DNA of 64,000 nt from Zwartia hollandica (GTDB taxonomy: Bacteria > Pseudomonadota > Gammaproteobacteria > Burkholderiales > Burkholderiaceae_B). The DNA lies in NCBI RefSeq assembly GCF_019923725.1, contig NZ_JAHXRI010000025.1, forward strand, positions 1 through 64,000. Direction: 5' to 3'. The notes under the pieces were generated by a model that was not told the DNA's origin, ran no database searches, and worked only from the letters and a program-made list of their open reading frames with translations. The position numbers and the translations under genes are program-made. Below are positions 41,713 through 49,936 of the stretch, piece by piece (position 1 is the stretch's first letter; each line of letters begins with the position of its first letter).

Positions 41713-42620
41713 TTCATGTCGTCCTTAGAGGTGTAGTTGTTTTCTAGTTCAATGAAAGCAGGATATTCAAAAAGATTCCATAACCCACGGTGGTCAAGCA
41801 TTTGATTCGACATGGATTTTGTGGATCCTGTCTTTAGTAACTCCGTATATAAGGTATTTCCAATTGATGCAAAAACACGAGTGATTGAATTTGGATAGAT
41901 CGCCAATCCATACCCCAGTACTTCGAGCTCTTTGGCGGGAAGCATCGGTGTTCTGCCGCCTTCCACTTGATTGGCAAGAGTGGGTGTTTGAATCGCCTGA
42001 TTGAGTAGACGCATTTCGTCCACGCTTTCTGGTGATTCGACGAACGCGACGTCCGCTCCGGCCTCTGCATAGAGGTTGGCGCGTTCGATTGCAGCTTGAA
42101 TGCCCTCGCTTGAGCGCGCGTCAGTGCGCGCGACAATGACCGTTTGTTCGTCTTGACGCGTATCAACTGCGGCACGAATGCGACCGACCATTTCCTTTAT
42201 AGAAACGATTCGTCGACCTGGTTCATGTCCGCAACGCTTTGGCCAATCCTGGTCTTCAATCTGAATCCCACTCACGCCAGCGCGCTCCATCTCTCTGACG
42301 GTGCGCATAATGTTTAATGGACCGCCATAGCCAGTATCTGCATCGGCAATTAGAGGTAATTTAGTCACATCACAGATGCGTTTTGCTTGGTCAAGAATCT
42401 CAGCAAAGGAGAGCAGTGCAATGTCTGGGGCTCCGAGGCGTGTGATGGAGACTCCTGAGCCCGTCATGTACAAGGCTTTTGCCCCTGCTTGTTCAGCAAG
42501 TCTTGCTGTGAGGCAGTCGAAAACGCCTGGAGCGATCAATAGTTTCTTTGATGCCAACATGGCGCGAAGCGTTGCATTTTTTCCGCTGTGAATGCCCAGC
42601 GATAGTGGCATCTCTTTCAT
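41709..42620 (-). CDS. Isocitrate lyase/PEP mutase superfamily enzyme
   Basis: This 303-residue TIM barrel has metal-binding LIADADTGYGGPLNIMRTVR, IQIEDQDWPKRCGHEPGR (the active-site KxCGH loop) and IVARTDARSSEGIQAAIERA. Members include oxaloacetate decarboxylase, 2-methylisocitrate lyase, dimethylmalate lyase and carboxyvinyl-carboxyphosphonate mutase-like enzymes. The reaction here is probably cleavage or decarboxylation of a 2-hydroxy or 2-oxo acid. It overlaps both neighbours by 4 bases, so it is part of the TRAP operon. Confidence 0.85.
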   Translation of the reverse strand: MKEMPLSLGIHSGKNATLRAMLASKKLLIAPGVFDCLTARLAEQAGAKALYMTGSGVSITRLGAPDIALLSFAEILDQAKRICDVTKLPLIADADTGYGGPLNIMRTVREMERAGVSGIQIEDQDWPKRCGHEPGRRIVSIKEMVGRIRAAVDTRQDEQTVIVARTDARSSEGIQAAIERANLYAEAGADVAFVESPESVDEMRLLNQAIQTPTLANQVEGGRTPMLPAKELEVLGYGLAIYPNSITRVFASIGNTLYTELLKTGSTKSMSNQMLDHRGLWNLFEYPAFIELENNYTSKDDMK

Positions 42621-43285
42621 GTTTTACCTTTTTGCTTTGCTAAAGTGATTGCGGCAAGAACTTCTTCACAGGTGTGAGTCGGATATCTTGCTTTGAAAAA
42701 ATTTATAGAGCCTTCATGGAGCTTTGCGTTGGGTGTTGCAACGGCATCCTCTAGCACCACAACGTAATAGTCGTGATAAGAGGCGGACCGAACTGTCGAT
42801 TCCACACATCCTTCGGTAGTCGTGCCTAGAAGAATGACGCTCTGGATACCTTGCGTGCGTAGAATGTGATCTAAGTTTGTGCCAACAAAGCCATCCGGTC
42901 TAAACTTTTCGACGACCCAATCTTCTGCGCGAACGTCAAGTCCATCAACAAATTCCCACCCCCATGTTCCTGGTTTCGTGTAGTCGGGGGCTTTACCGTC
43001 TCTCGTTTTAAATCTAAGCCAAGCGGGCGAGTCCATGCGTCCATCAGGCAGGGAGGCCTGCCGCAAAAATATTGTTCTCATTCCGAGGTTCTGAGCCGCC
43101 TTGACGAATGAAACCATTTTTTTGACGGCTGGCTCCATGCGTGCGACGTCTTTACCGTACTTTGCAAAATGCCCTTTTGTGCTGCAAAAGTCATTCTGAA
43201 TATCGATCACAACGACAGCTGTCCATCGAGGATCAACGAGCTCATCTAATGTGTCGAGCACTTCACGATCTAGAATTTTTTTCAT
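42617..43285 (-). CDS. Isochorismatase-family cysteine hydrolase 3
   Basis: This 222-residue hydrolase has the triad Asp in VVVIDIQNDFCSTKGHFAKY, Lys in WVVEKFRPDGFVGTNLDHIL and Cys in ILLGTTTEGCVESTVRSASY. The IQNDFC and TEGCVEST motifs place it near ureidoacrylate or biuret-type amidohydrolases, but the substrate is not determined. It lies between the AtuA gene (18 bases) and the ICL-like gene (4-base overlap). Confidence 0.84.
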   Translation of the reverse strand: MKKILDREVLDTLDELVDPRWTAVVVIDIQNDFCSTKGHFAKYGKDVARMEPAVKKMVSFVKAAQNLGMRTIFLRQASLPDGRMDSPAWLRFKTRDGKAPDYTKPGTWGWEFVDGLDVRAEDWVVEKFRPDGFVGTNLDHILRTQGIQSVILLGTTTEGCVESTVRSASYHDYYVVVLEDAVATPNAKLHEGSINFFKARYPTHTCEEVLAAITLAKQKGKT

Positions 43286-43303
43286 GGCTTTCTGATGTCT
43301 AAA

Positions 43304-44680
43304 CTAAAGCGTTTCGATAGTGACTGGGAACAGGTCGCGATGATCTGCAGCGGGCATCACGTGATATGCGGAAAATCGATATGCTTTCCCCGCCGCAAGT
43401 TCTGGTGGAGTGAAGGGAAATGCAAGATTGCCACCTGTGCACTGGCGGCCATTAAAGCCCTGGTGTAGTAAGAACTGCTTGAAGGTCTTGGCGGCCGCAA
43501 GTGCCAGGTCTGGAGTTTGCGCAATGACCTCTATGAGAATAAATGATTCGCGTACGGGCGTTGATACATTCCTATTCTGCTGCGGATATACACCGTCTAT
43601 GCCATACAGCCTTGGGTAGATTTGGTATTCGCCAGGGACGAGTGCACGAGTGGTTGATTCGACCGTGGCAATTAACTCAGGAAGCCGTTGAATCACCTTA
43701 GGATCTGCCGTGCCAGCCAGTAAGACAGCTCGATGGCCAACAAGCATGCTTGCCTCGACTTTGATGGTCGTATGGGTTGCGTCTTGCCAGGTCGCGCCCG
43801 ATACGTAAGTCCGTCGATCATCTAGCGCCCGGTACGTCGCTGTATCCACCTTGAGTGTGCCGTCTGGCTCTGTGAAGCTTACGGGATCAGCTTGTTCATA
43901 CAAGCTGTGTGCCGCCACAGATAGAGGTGTTGCACGACGTTCCGGGTTCATGCTTTCTAGCTCAAAGCCCTTGGCATCAAGGGTCGCGAGCATCGCATCG
44001 CGACCACCTGGCTCACAGCAAATTGAGGTGCACTCAATAATCTTCGCCATGTGCATGACGTTTGCCATGTTGAAGCCCAACATTTTAGGTATCGAGGCAA
44101 AAACGGCTGTGTCACAGGCTCGCCCCGCAATAATGACGTCCGGCTCAAGGGCGAGTGCCTGCTCAAACGGAGCGCAGCCCATTTGCCCGACAATATGGGT
44201 GCTTGCTCTCAAGTCCTGTGCCGAGACGGAAAGATCTCCTCCGAGTGGGACCAGTGTGTTTGCCTCTAAGGCTTGAATGACCCGATCTGCTTTGAGGTCC
44301 GCCCGAATGGAGGCGAGACGAAAATGTAGGTTATGTTCCGCTGCGATTGAGCGAATCATGTCGAGTGTGGCATCAAGGTGTGGTCCGGCACCTGAGGTAC
44401 CTGCAGTCCCTATGATGAGAGGGATATTGAGGCGTCGTGCTGCAGTCAGGACAGCAGCGAGATCGCCTCTCGTTACGGCCGGGCTTGTGGCCATTTCGCC
44501 AGACCCAAGATAGGCGGGGCCCGGATCTACGGATCCCATGTCACAGCCGATGAAATCGGGATTTCGAGCGAGACCCGCGGCAAGTGCTTTATGCGGTATG
44601 CCGTAGCCCAGCTGACCCGATGCAGACAACACGCGTAACGTGCTGGGGCGACGTTTTAGAAGTGCCTGAACTGCGCTCAT
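43304..44680 (-). CDS. AtuA-family protein (DUF1446)
   Basis: This 458-residue protein of the acyclic terpene utilisation AtuA family starts with LRVLSASGQLGYGIPHKALA. It contains IGCDMGSVDPGPAYLGSG, PLIIGTAGTSGAGPHLD, DVIIAGRACDTAVFASIPKM and a C-terminal QQNRNVSTPVRESFILIEVI. The family's biochemical function is not settled. It overlaps the DUF4387 gene by 4 bases, a pairing common outside terpene loci. The rest of the atu pathway is absent here, so citronellol use is not implied. It probably acts on the hydroxyacid imported by the TRAP system. Confidence 0.83.
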   Translation of the reverse strand: MSAVQALLKRRPSTLRVLSASGQLGYGIPHKALAAGLARNPDFIGCDMGSVDPGPAYLGSGEMATSPAVTRGDLAAVLTAARRLNIPLIIGTAGTSGAGPHLDATLDMIRSIAAEHNLHFRLASIRADLKADRVIQALEANTLVPLGGDLSVSAQDLRASTHIVGQMGCAPFEQALALEPDVIIAGRACDTAVFASIPKMLGFNMANVMHMAKIIECTSICCEPGGRDAMLATLDAKGFELESMNPERRATPLSVAAHSLYEQADPVSFTEPDGTLKVDTATYRALDDRRTYVSGATWQDATHTTIKVEASMLVGHRAVLLAGTADPKVIQRLPELIATVESTTRALVPGEYQIYPRLYGIDGVYPQQNRNVSTPVRESFILIEVIAQTPDLALAAAKTFKQFLLHQGFNGRQCTGGNLAFPFTPPELAAGKAYRFSAYHVMPAADHRDLFPVTIETL

Positions 44681-44982
44681 AGCTCTAATCCAAGAAGAGG
44701 GACGTGTTGTTGGGCTCCGTATACATCCCGGTCGCCTGGCGAACCTGATACGATTTTGCGAGGCATGGCGATTTTGATTGCTCGCGCAGCATCATAAGAA
44801 GTCACTGAGATTTTTTCGGGGGCTGTGTCGTACAGGCGTCCAATCGCTTCGGGTGTGAGTGAGCTCGAGCGTAGGGCGATTCGATAGCTCTCCTCACTCG
44901 GGAACATTAAATCAAGTGACAGGGTGAGCGGGCCGGCATTTTTACTGCGGATGACAGTGGCGAGGTCCTGAAGTTGAGTCAT
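44677..44982 (-). CDS. DUF4387 protein
   Basis: This 101-residue cytoplasmic protein has the DUF4387 pattern LATVIRSKNAGPLTLSLDLM, FPSEESYRIALRSSSLTPEA and a C-terminal GDRDVYGAQQHVPLL. It is usually encoded beside AtuA-family proteins and may be the missing C-terminal partner domain. It is the first gene of the leftward operon; the promoter palindrome lies about 80 bases upstream. Confidence 0.85.
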   Translation of the reverse strand: MTQLQDLATVIRSKNAGPLTLSLDLMFPSEESYRIALRSSSLTPEAIGRLYDTAPEKISVTSYDAARAIKIAMPRKIVSGSPGDRDVYGAQQHVPLLGLEL

Positions 44983-45054
44983 TTTTATTCATCTAATAAA
45001 GTGTTCGTTGCTCGGTTTTTCTTCTGGCGGTAGATTTCATTAATCTCTGGGGTA

Positions 45055-45082
45055 GTGTTATCTTGTTATAACAAGCTGTCAA
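45055..45082 (-). promoter_or_regulatory. Promoter of the DUF4387-to-gntR operon with a perfect 14-bp palindrome
   Basis: CTTGTTATAACAAG (45062-45075) is a perfect palindrome. Read leftward it lies directly after a perfect -35 box TTGACA (45082-45077) and before a weak -10-like TAACAC, 16 bases away. This places the palindrome in the promoter spacer, a classic repressor site. CTTGT/ACAAG half-sites also flank the divergent promoter at 37206-37237. A GntR site is the likely reading. Confidence 0.65.
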
Positions 45083-45171
45083 GTAAAAGCGAGGTTTGTC
45101 AACGGGGCTAGTAATCTCAGTGGGGTCGTTGTATTGTTTGGATCAGATTCAAACACTTCAAGGAAACCTTT

Positions 45172-46170
45172 ATGATTCGCTCTGTTCGCCACTTTGCAAA
45201 AGTAGCCAAACTCTCCGTATTGACGGGTCTTGTCGCAGGACTCTCGCTTGTTGGTTCTTCAGCAGTTGCCCAAGCTGACTATCCAAACAAGCCCATCCGG
45301 CTGATCGTAGGTTTCGCTCCCGGCGGAGGCTCTGACTTGATCGCGCGTCTCGTGGCCGTGAAGTTGGCCCCCGTGCTTGGGCAGCCGGTTATCGTAGAGA
45401 ACAAGCCTGGTGCTGGCAGTAACTTGGGCGCTGAAATTGCACTCAAATCCCCACCAGATGGATACACGCTGTTCTTGTCGGCAGCGAGCTACACCGTGAA
45501 CCCCAGTTTTTATAAGCTGCCTTTTGACTCTGGCACTGATATGACGCCAATCGCGCTGCTTGCACGCGGTCCGTTCATCATCACGACCAACAAAGACTTT
45601 CCGGTAAAAACGTTGAAGGAGTTGGTGGAGCTCGCTAAGGCCAGCCCAGGTAAATACAGCTATGCTACTTCTGGCACTGGAAGCATCACCCAGTTAGCGA
45701 CTGAGTACTTCAATGAGATTGCTGGGATCAAACTTTTGCATGTTCCCTACAAAGGTACATCACCTGCTTTGACTGACACGGTTGCTGGTCACACGAACAT
45801 CGTGTTTGGAACGGTCGCTTCGACTCTGCCTTTGGTCAAGTCAAATCAGCTGAAAGCGCTTGCGGTGACGACTCCGGCGCGTCTTGCTGCCTTACCTGAT
45901 GTTCCCACGGTGAAGGAAGCGGGTTACCCTCAGTACGAAGTGACCAATTGGCACGGCATTATTGCTCCGAAAGGAGTACCTGTTGCGATCCAGCAGAAAC
46001 TGAACAAGGCCATCAACCAAGTCTTACAAGACAAAGAAATGGAAAAAACCTTGACCAGTGACGGCTTGACTGCAGCTGCGTTGACGCCTGAGGAGTTCGG
46101 CGCCTTGCTCAAGAGCGAAATCGCTCGTTGGGGTGCAGTGGCCAAGAGCCGCGGTCTTTCGATTAAGTGA
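45172..46170 (+). CDS. Tripartite tricarboxylate transporter substrate-binding protein (Bug family) 4
   Basis: This 332-residue periplasmic protein has a signal peptide ending GSSAVAQA, then YPNKPIRLIVGFAPGGGSDL, VIVENKPGAGSNLGAEIALK and VPYKGTSPALTDTVAG. CAAGGAAACC precedes the ATG. It is divergent from the DUF4387-to-gntR operon and shares its upstream region with that operon's palindrome, so it could be co-regulated and take up a related acid. It is convergent with the kinase-like gene. Confidence 0.88.
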   Translation: MIRSVRHFAKVAKLSVLTGLVAGLSLVGSSAVAQADYPNKPIRLIVGFAPGGGSDLIARLVAVKLAPVLGQPVIVENKPGAGSNLGAEIALKSPPDGYTLFLSAASYTVNPSFYKLPFDSGTDMTPIALLARGPFIITTNKDFPVKTLKELVELAKASPGKYSYATSGTGSITQLATEYFNEIAGIKLLHVPYKGTSPALTDTVAGHTNIVFGTVASTLPLVKSNQLKALAVTTPARLAALPDVPTVKEAGYPQYEVTNWHGIIAPKGVPVAIQQKLNKAINQVLQDKEMEKTLTSDGLTAAALTPEEFGALLKSEIARWGAVAKSRGLSIK

Positions 46171-46193
46171 GGTGAATTAACCGCCCAGGTTTC

Positions 46194-46230
46194 GTCATCA
46201 TGCTGTTTTTTGTAGAGGTAGCATGATGAC
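46194..46230. repeat. 11-bp inverted repeat between convergent genes
   Basis: GTCATCATGCT (46194-46204) and AGCATGATGAC (46220-46230) are exact complements with a 15-base loop containing a T-run. The repeat spans the stop codon of the leftward kinase-like gene. No T-run follows the stem on either side, so it may be a weak bidirectional terminator. Confidence 0.5.
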
Positions 46231-47124
46231 GATTTCCAGACCTCCGTCGCTTGAGACGTGAGCCGAGAGGAAGCCTTGGTACAAGTCGATAATGCTCTTG
46301 CACAGGTCTAGATCTTCTCCAGGGCATTGCAAGTTAGAGTGATGTAAGCGCAATGAGACGGCAACCAAGGTTCGCTCGCAATGGAGAGTGACTTCGTCGT
46401 TCTCTTGAATGCTCTCAAGCGCGGCATGAATCAGTATGTTCAACACTTGCTGTAGCTGCTTTTCGTTAGCCCGCACTATCGATGTACCACAACGTTTCAT
46501 CGCAACTTGCGCTCCGCGCGCATTGAATTGCGGATAGAAAGCCGATAGCGTACCTGCGAGTAGCTCTGGAAAATCAACGTTGTCGATGTGTTGTGAGGGC
46601 AATTCTTTATCGTCTTGCGCGATCCTTTTTAGATCAGCGCTGAGCTGCTCTAATTGGGACAGGTCAGAATAAATACTGTCTTGTAGTCCCTGCCTAGCTG
46701 ATTCGCTCTCTGAATCGTTCTTGATGGCAAGCCGATCAATATTGGCGCGAAGATTGGCTGTCTTGCGTTCGAGTTCCCTTGCAGAATAGCTCGTCAATTG
46801 CCGTTTTACGTTAACAGCCGTCGCTTGCTCGGAGCGGTCGTCTTGCATTGTACGTAGGGCTGTGATGGGCGTTCTGCTCAGGTGATTGATCGAGACAGCG
46901 AGAATTGCGATTAAACCTAACGTAACTGCGACGCCTAATCTAATAGCTTTTTGGTTGTCCTGCTCGAAGACCCAATCCAACGAGAGCGAATCGTGTACTT
47001 GAAGTTGCACGATTAGGCCGAGCATCCCCACAAGAGTGAGGCAAGCTAGGACTGTGACAAGCAAGATTTTTTGATTGACTGGGATTTTCAAAATGCGACG
47101 ATACCGCAGGGTTGCTCTGTCCAA
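46198..47124 (-). CDS. Degenerate histidine-kinase-like membrane protein
   Basis: This protein of up to 308 residues has two membrane spans (ILLVTVLACLTLVGMLGLIV and IRLGVAVTLGLIAILAVSIN) flanking a short periplasmic loop, then a coiled helical region and a C-terminal part recalling a kinase ATPase domain (RANEKQLQQVLNILIHAALE resembles an N box). I see no phospho-acceptor His with its usual E-L-R-T-P context and no DxGxG motif, so catalytic activity is doubtful. No response regulator is adjacent. The only start of this frame is a TTG without a good ribosome binding site; the true start may lie slightly downstream. It may be a decayed gene or a non-catalytic regulator. Confidence 0.6.
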   Translation of the reverse strand: MDRATLRYRRILKIPVNQKILLVTVLACLTLVGMLGLIVQLQVHDSLSLDWVFEQDNQKAIRLGVAVTLGLIAILAVSINHLSRTPITALRTMQDDRSEQATAVNVKRQLTSYSARELERKTANLRANIDRLAIKNDSESESARQGLQDSIYSDLSQLEQLSADLKRIAQDDKELPSQHIDNVDFPELLAGTLSAFYPQFNARGAQVAMKRCGTSIVRANEKQLQQVLNILIHAALESIQENDEVTLHCERTLVAVSLRLHHSNLQCPGEDLDLCKSIIDLYQGFLSAHVSSDGGLEIVIMLPLQKTA

Positions 47125-47350
47125 GAGAATGTAGCGTCCACATCACCTTCCGTCAACCGAAACGTACAGTACAAAAAATGTCTCTGCATCTCTCGCGTCC
47201 CGACCTTAGACACTTTTGGTGGTCACTACCGCGGTACGTAGGACGCATTTCTTCCGTGTTGTCGGGCGGACAGAGGAGGTAACCTGCGGTAAGCTAAGCA
47301 TGTATTTGACCGGTCGATCTGGTCCATCCCCTTTGTGAAGCAACGTATCT

Positions 47351-48799
47351 ATGTCGACTACCCAGAGAGGTGCAGCCGGATTGGCTGCTCTTGAAGTACG
47401 TTTAAAAGAAGATTTGGCTTGGCTTGAGTTGCCAGCTAAACGCTGGGTGGTTGAGCGCTCACAGGACGGACAGCCTTTGCTCGAGGTTGCCATCATTGGC
47501 GGTGGTATGGCTGGCATGGCTTCTGCGGCAGCCTTGCGGATGGTTGGTGTGCAGGCGGTTATCTTTGATCGGTCGCCTGCGGGCTCTGAAGGACCTTGGG
47601 TAACGACTGCCCGTATGGAAACTCTGCGTTCTCCGAAGCAACTCACAGGCCCTGCGCTCGGATTGCCAGCCTTAACGTTTCGCGCTTGGTTCGAGGCCCA
47701 GTTTGGCCGCGAGCAATGGGATGCGCTAGACAAAATCCCACGCACGCAATGGATGGACTACTTACGTTGGTATCGTCGCGTGATGTCACTTGATATTCGC
47801 AACGAGCACGACGTCATCCGCGTCTCGCCACGCAGCGATCAGTGCGTTGAGCTAGAGATCAATACGCCTGAGGGACGGCACATTGTATGCGCGCGCAGGT
47901 TAGTCATGGCTACAGGCAGAGATGGTCTTGGTGGTGCTTATGTTCCTGACATCGCAAAGACCTTACCCCGTCAGTTCTGGGCACATTCATCTGATGCCAT
48001 GGACTACGCGAGCTTGCAAGGCAAGCGTGTCGCGGTTGTTGGGGCAGGCGCTTCTGCGATGGATAGCGCGGCAACTGCGCTCGAGGCCGGTGCGCTGAGT
48101 GTGGATATGCTGGTGCGTCGTGACGATTTGCCGCGTGTTAATAAGGGTAAAGGCGCAGGCAACGCCGGTATGGTGCATGGCTTTATGAGTCTTCCTGAAA
48201 AATGGAAATGGCGTATTCGGCATTACCTCGGTACCCAGCAAGTGCCTCCACCACGCGGCAGCACGCAGCGCGTTTCAAAGTTTCAGAACGCGCGCTTTAA
48301 CCTTGGCTGTGCGTTGGAGCGCTTTGAGGTCTCCGACAAAGACTTTGTTGTGCACACGACGAAAGGCACCTTTGCGCTGGACTTCGTGATTTTTTCGACG
48401 GGCTTCATGATTGACTGGTGGAAGCGCCCCGAGTACGCCGCCATCGCACCGAACGTTTTGTCGTGGGGCGAGCGCTTAAGCACACCATCCGAGCCAGGAG
48501 GTCAGGAAATGATCGATTCACCTGATCTGGGACCTGCGTTCGAGTTCAAAGAGAAAAATCCGGGACAGTGCCCGGGTTTGGAGCGGATTCATTGCTTTTG
48601 TTACCCCGCAGCACTGACGCATGGGACCGTATCCGGAGATATTCCCGCTATTAGCGATGGCGCTAAACGGCTTGCTCAGGGTATTGCAGCACACTTCTAT
48701 CGCGAAGATATTGACGAACACTATGCTCGCATGCAACGCTATGACGAGCCTGAATTACTTGGTGATGAATGGACACCAGCAGTACCAAAGAAAAATTAA
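47351..48799 (+). CDS. FAD/NAD(P)-dependent flavin monooxygenase-like oxidoreductase
   Basis: This 482-residue protein has an FAD Rossmann motif VAIIGGGMAGMASAAAL near residue 47 and a second dinucleotide motif RVAVVGAGASAMDSAATAL near residue 227. ATGRDGLGG and FVIFSTGFMIDWW are the ATG-type switch motifs of class B flavin monooxygenases and hydroxylases. A WMDYLRWYRRVM segment replaces the classic Baeyer-Villiger fingerprint. It heads an operon with two carboxymuconolactone-decarboxylase-fold proteins, a Bug protein and a true Baeyer-Villiger monooxygenase. The substrate is unknown. Confidence 0.82.
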   Translation: MSTTQRGAAGLAALEVRLKEDLAWLELPAKRWVVERSQDGQPLLEVAIIGGGMAGMASAAALRMVGVQAVIFDRSPAGSEGPWVTTARMETLRSPKQLTGPALGLPALTFRAWFEAQFGREQWDALDKIPRTQWMDYLRWYRRVMSLDIRNEHDVIRVSPRSDQCVELEINTPEGRHIVCARRLVMATGRDGLGGAYVPDIAKTLPRQFWAHSSDAMDYASLQGKRVAVVGAGASAMDSAATALEAGALSVDMLVRRDDLPRVNKGKGAGNAGMVHGFMSLPEKWKWRIRHYLGTQQVPPPRGSTQRVSKFQNARFNLGCALERFEVSDKDFVVHTTKGTFALDFVIFSTGFMIDWWKRPEYAAIAPNVLSWGERLSTPSEPGGQEMIDSPDLGPAFEFKEKNPGQCPGLERIHCFCYPAALTHGTVSGDIPAISDGAKRLAQGIAAHFYREDIDEHYARMQRYDEPELLGDEWTPAVPKKN

Positions 48800-48813
48800 C
48801 TCAAGGAATAACT

Positions 48814-49329
48814 ATGGTTGATGCAAAACAAACGGACACAGTCGATCGCTTGGTCGGCCTGACCACTGCAGATCAGACGTATCAGGTGCGTCATCAGCGA
48901 GATAAGGTCGTTGCGGCGACGCAGGGCAGCGAGAATGGTCTGTTTGATCCGACTCTAGATGGCTTGACTGTCACTGAGCGACTTTATGTGGCACTCTTTG
49001 CCTGTGTGCTGACGCCCGCGCCAGAACTGACTAAAGAATATGCCGAGCGACTCATTCGTTTAGGTGCGGATACTGAAATTATTGATTTTGTGTCTGCTGG
49101 CGCGTTAGAGAATATTCAAAGCCCCAGACTGCACACGATCCTTAAATTTACGCACACCTTAATCACTGATCCAGTGAAGGCAGACCGCCAAGCATTATTG
49201 GCATTGCCTCAGGCGGGTCTGTCGACTCCCGAGGTGGTGACCCTCGCGCAACTCATTGCTTTTGTGTCTTATCAAGTGCGATTGGTTGCTGGACTGATGG
49301 CGATGAAGGCCCTGGAGAAATCAGCATGA
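48814..49329 (+). CDS. CMD-domain protein (Avi_7170-type), no CxxC
   Basis: This 171-residue helical protein has the carboxymuconolactone decarboxylase/AhpD fold pattern (LTVTERLYVALFACVLTPAP and LSTPEVVTLAQLIAFVSYQV). It lacks the CxxC redox pair. I chose the ATG at 48814, preceded by CAAGGAAT, instead of the upstream ATG inside the monooxygenase gene. It overlaps the next gene by 4 bases. This pair matches the Avi_7170/Avi_7169 protein pair found together in many bacteria. The non-redox partner may be structural. Confidence 0.75.
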   Translation: MVDAKQTDTVDRLVGLTTADQTYQVRHQRDKVVAATQGSENGLFDPTLDGLTVTERLYVALFACVLTPAPELTKEYAERLIRLGADTEIIDFVSAGALENIQSPRLHTILKFTHTLITDPVKADRQALLALPQAGLSTPEVVTLAQLIAFVSYQVRLVAGLMAMKALEKSA

Positions 49330-49922
49330 GCGCACCCATCGATATAAAAGGCTTCACGAATGACACGCTGGGCTGGAAGGCCTGGCTTGATGTGGTCTCG
49401 CTGGATACGGCAACACCTGAGCAGATGGCTGTACTTGAAGAGAGTCACCCCAAAGCGAAGGTGTCAGACTACTACCTGTTTTTAGTACATCAGCCAGAGA
49501 TTCTGAAACAGCGGTCTGTTGCGTTCAACGCGATTATGTATGCTCCAGGCGGGATGCCCCGTGCCGAGCGTGAGTTGGGTGCGACGGTTGTTTCGCGTAT
49601 CAACGGTTGCGTATATTGTGCGTCTGTCCACGCGCAACGCTTCGAACAGTTGGCTAAGACGCAGGAAGCCATTATTGAAGTCTTCAACGAGCCGCAAGGT
49701 GCGGGCACAACGCCGCGTGAACGCGCCATCGTTGATTTTTCAATCGAGTTGACAGCGAATCCTGGCGAAGTAAATGCGCAAAGCATTCAAAAGCTCAAGG
49801 ACGCTGGATTAACTGACCCCGAGATTCTGGATCTCATTCACTCTGTTGCAATTTTTGCTTGGGCGAATCGCTTGATGTTGAATCTGGGTGAGCCAGTATT
49901 TCCCTCCAAAGAATCTTCCTAA
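49326..49922 (+). CDS. Alkylhydroperoxidase-like CMD-domain protein (Avi_7169-type)
   Basis: This 198-residue protein has the AhpD-type active site INGCVYCASVHAQRF, with two Cys and a His, so a thiol peroxidase or thiol-disulfide role is likely. The C-terminal LTDPEILDLIHSVAIFAWAN is typical of peroxidase-related AhpD-like proteins. It overlaps the preceding CMD gene by 4 bases. In this operon with flavin monooxygenases it could remove peroxides produced by uncoupled oxygenation. Confidence 0.8.
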   Translation: MSAPIDIKGFTNDTLGWKAWLDVVSLDTATPEQMAVLEESHPKAKVSDYYLFLVHQPEILKQRSVAFNAIMYAPGGMPRAERELGATVVSRINGCVYCASVHAQRFEQLAKTQEAIIEVFNEPQGAGTTPRERAIVDFSIELTANPGEVNAQSIQKLKDAGLTDPEILDLIHSVAIFAWANRLMLNLGEPVFPSKESS

Positions 49923-49936
49923 TTAGAGAGTTGGCC

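Noticed and set aside
43304-44982. Citronellol/geraniol (atu) degradation pathway
   Set aside because: Only AtuA-family genes are present; atuB-H homologues such as geranyl-CoA carboxylase are missing, and AtuA occurs in many other contexts.
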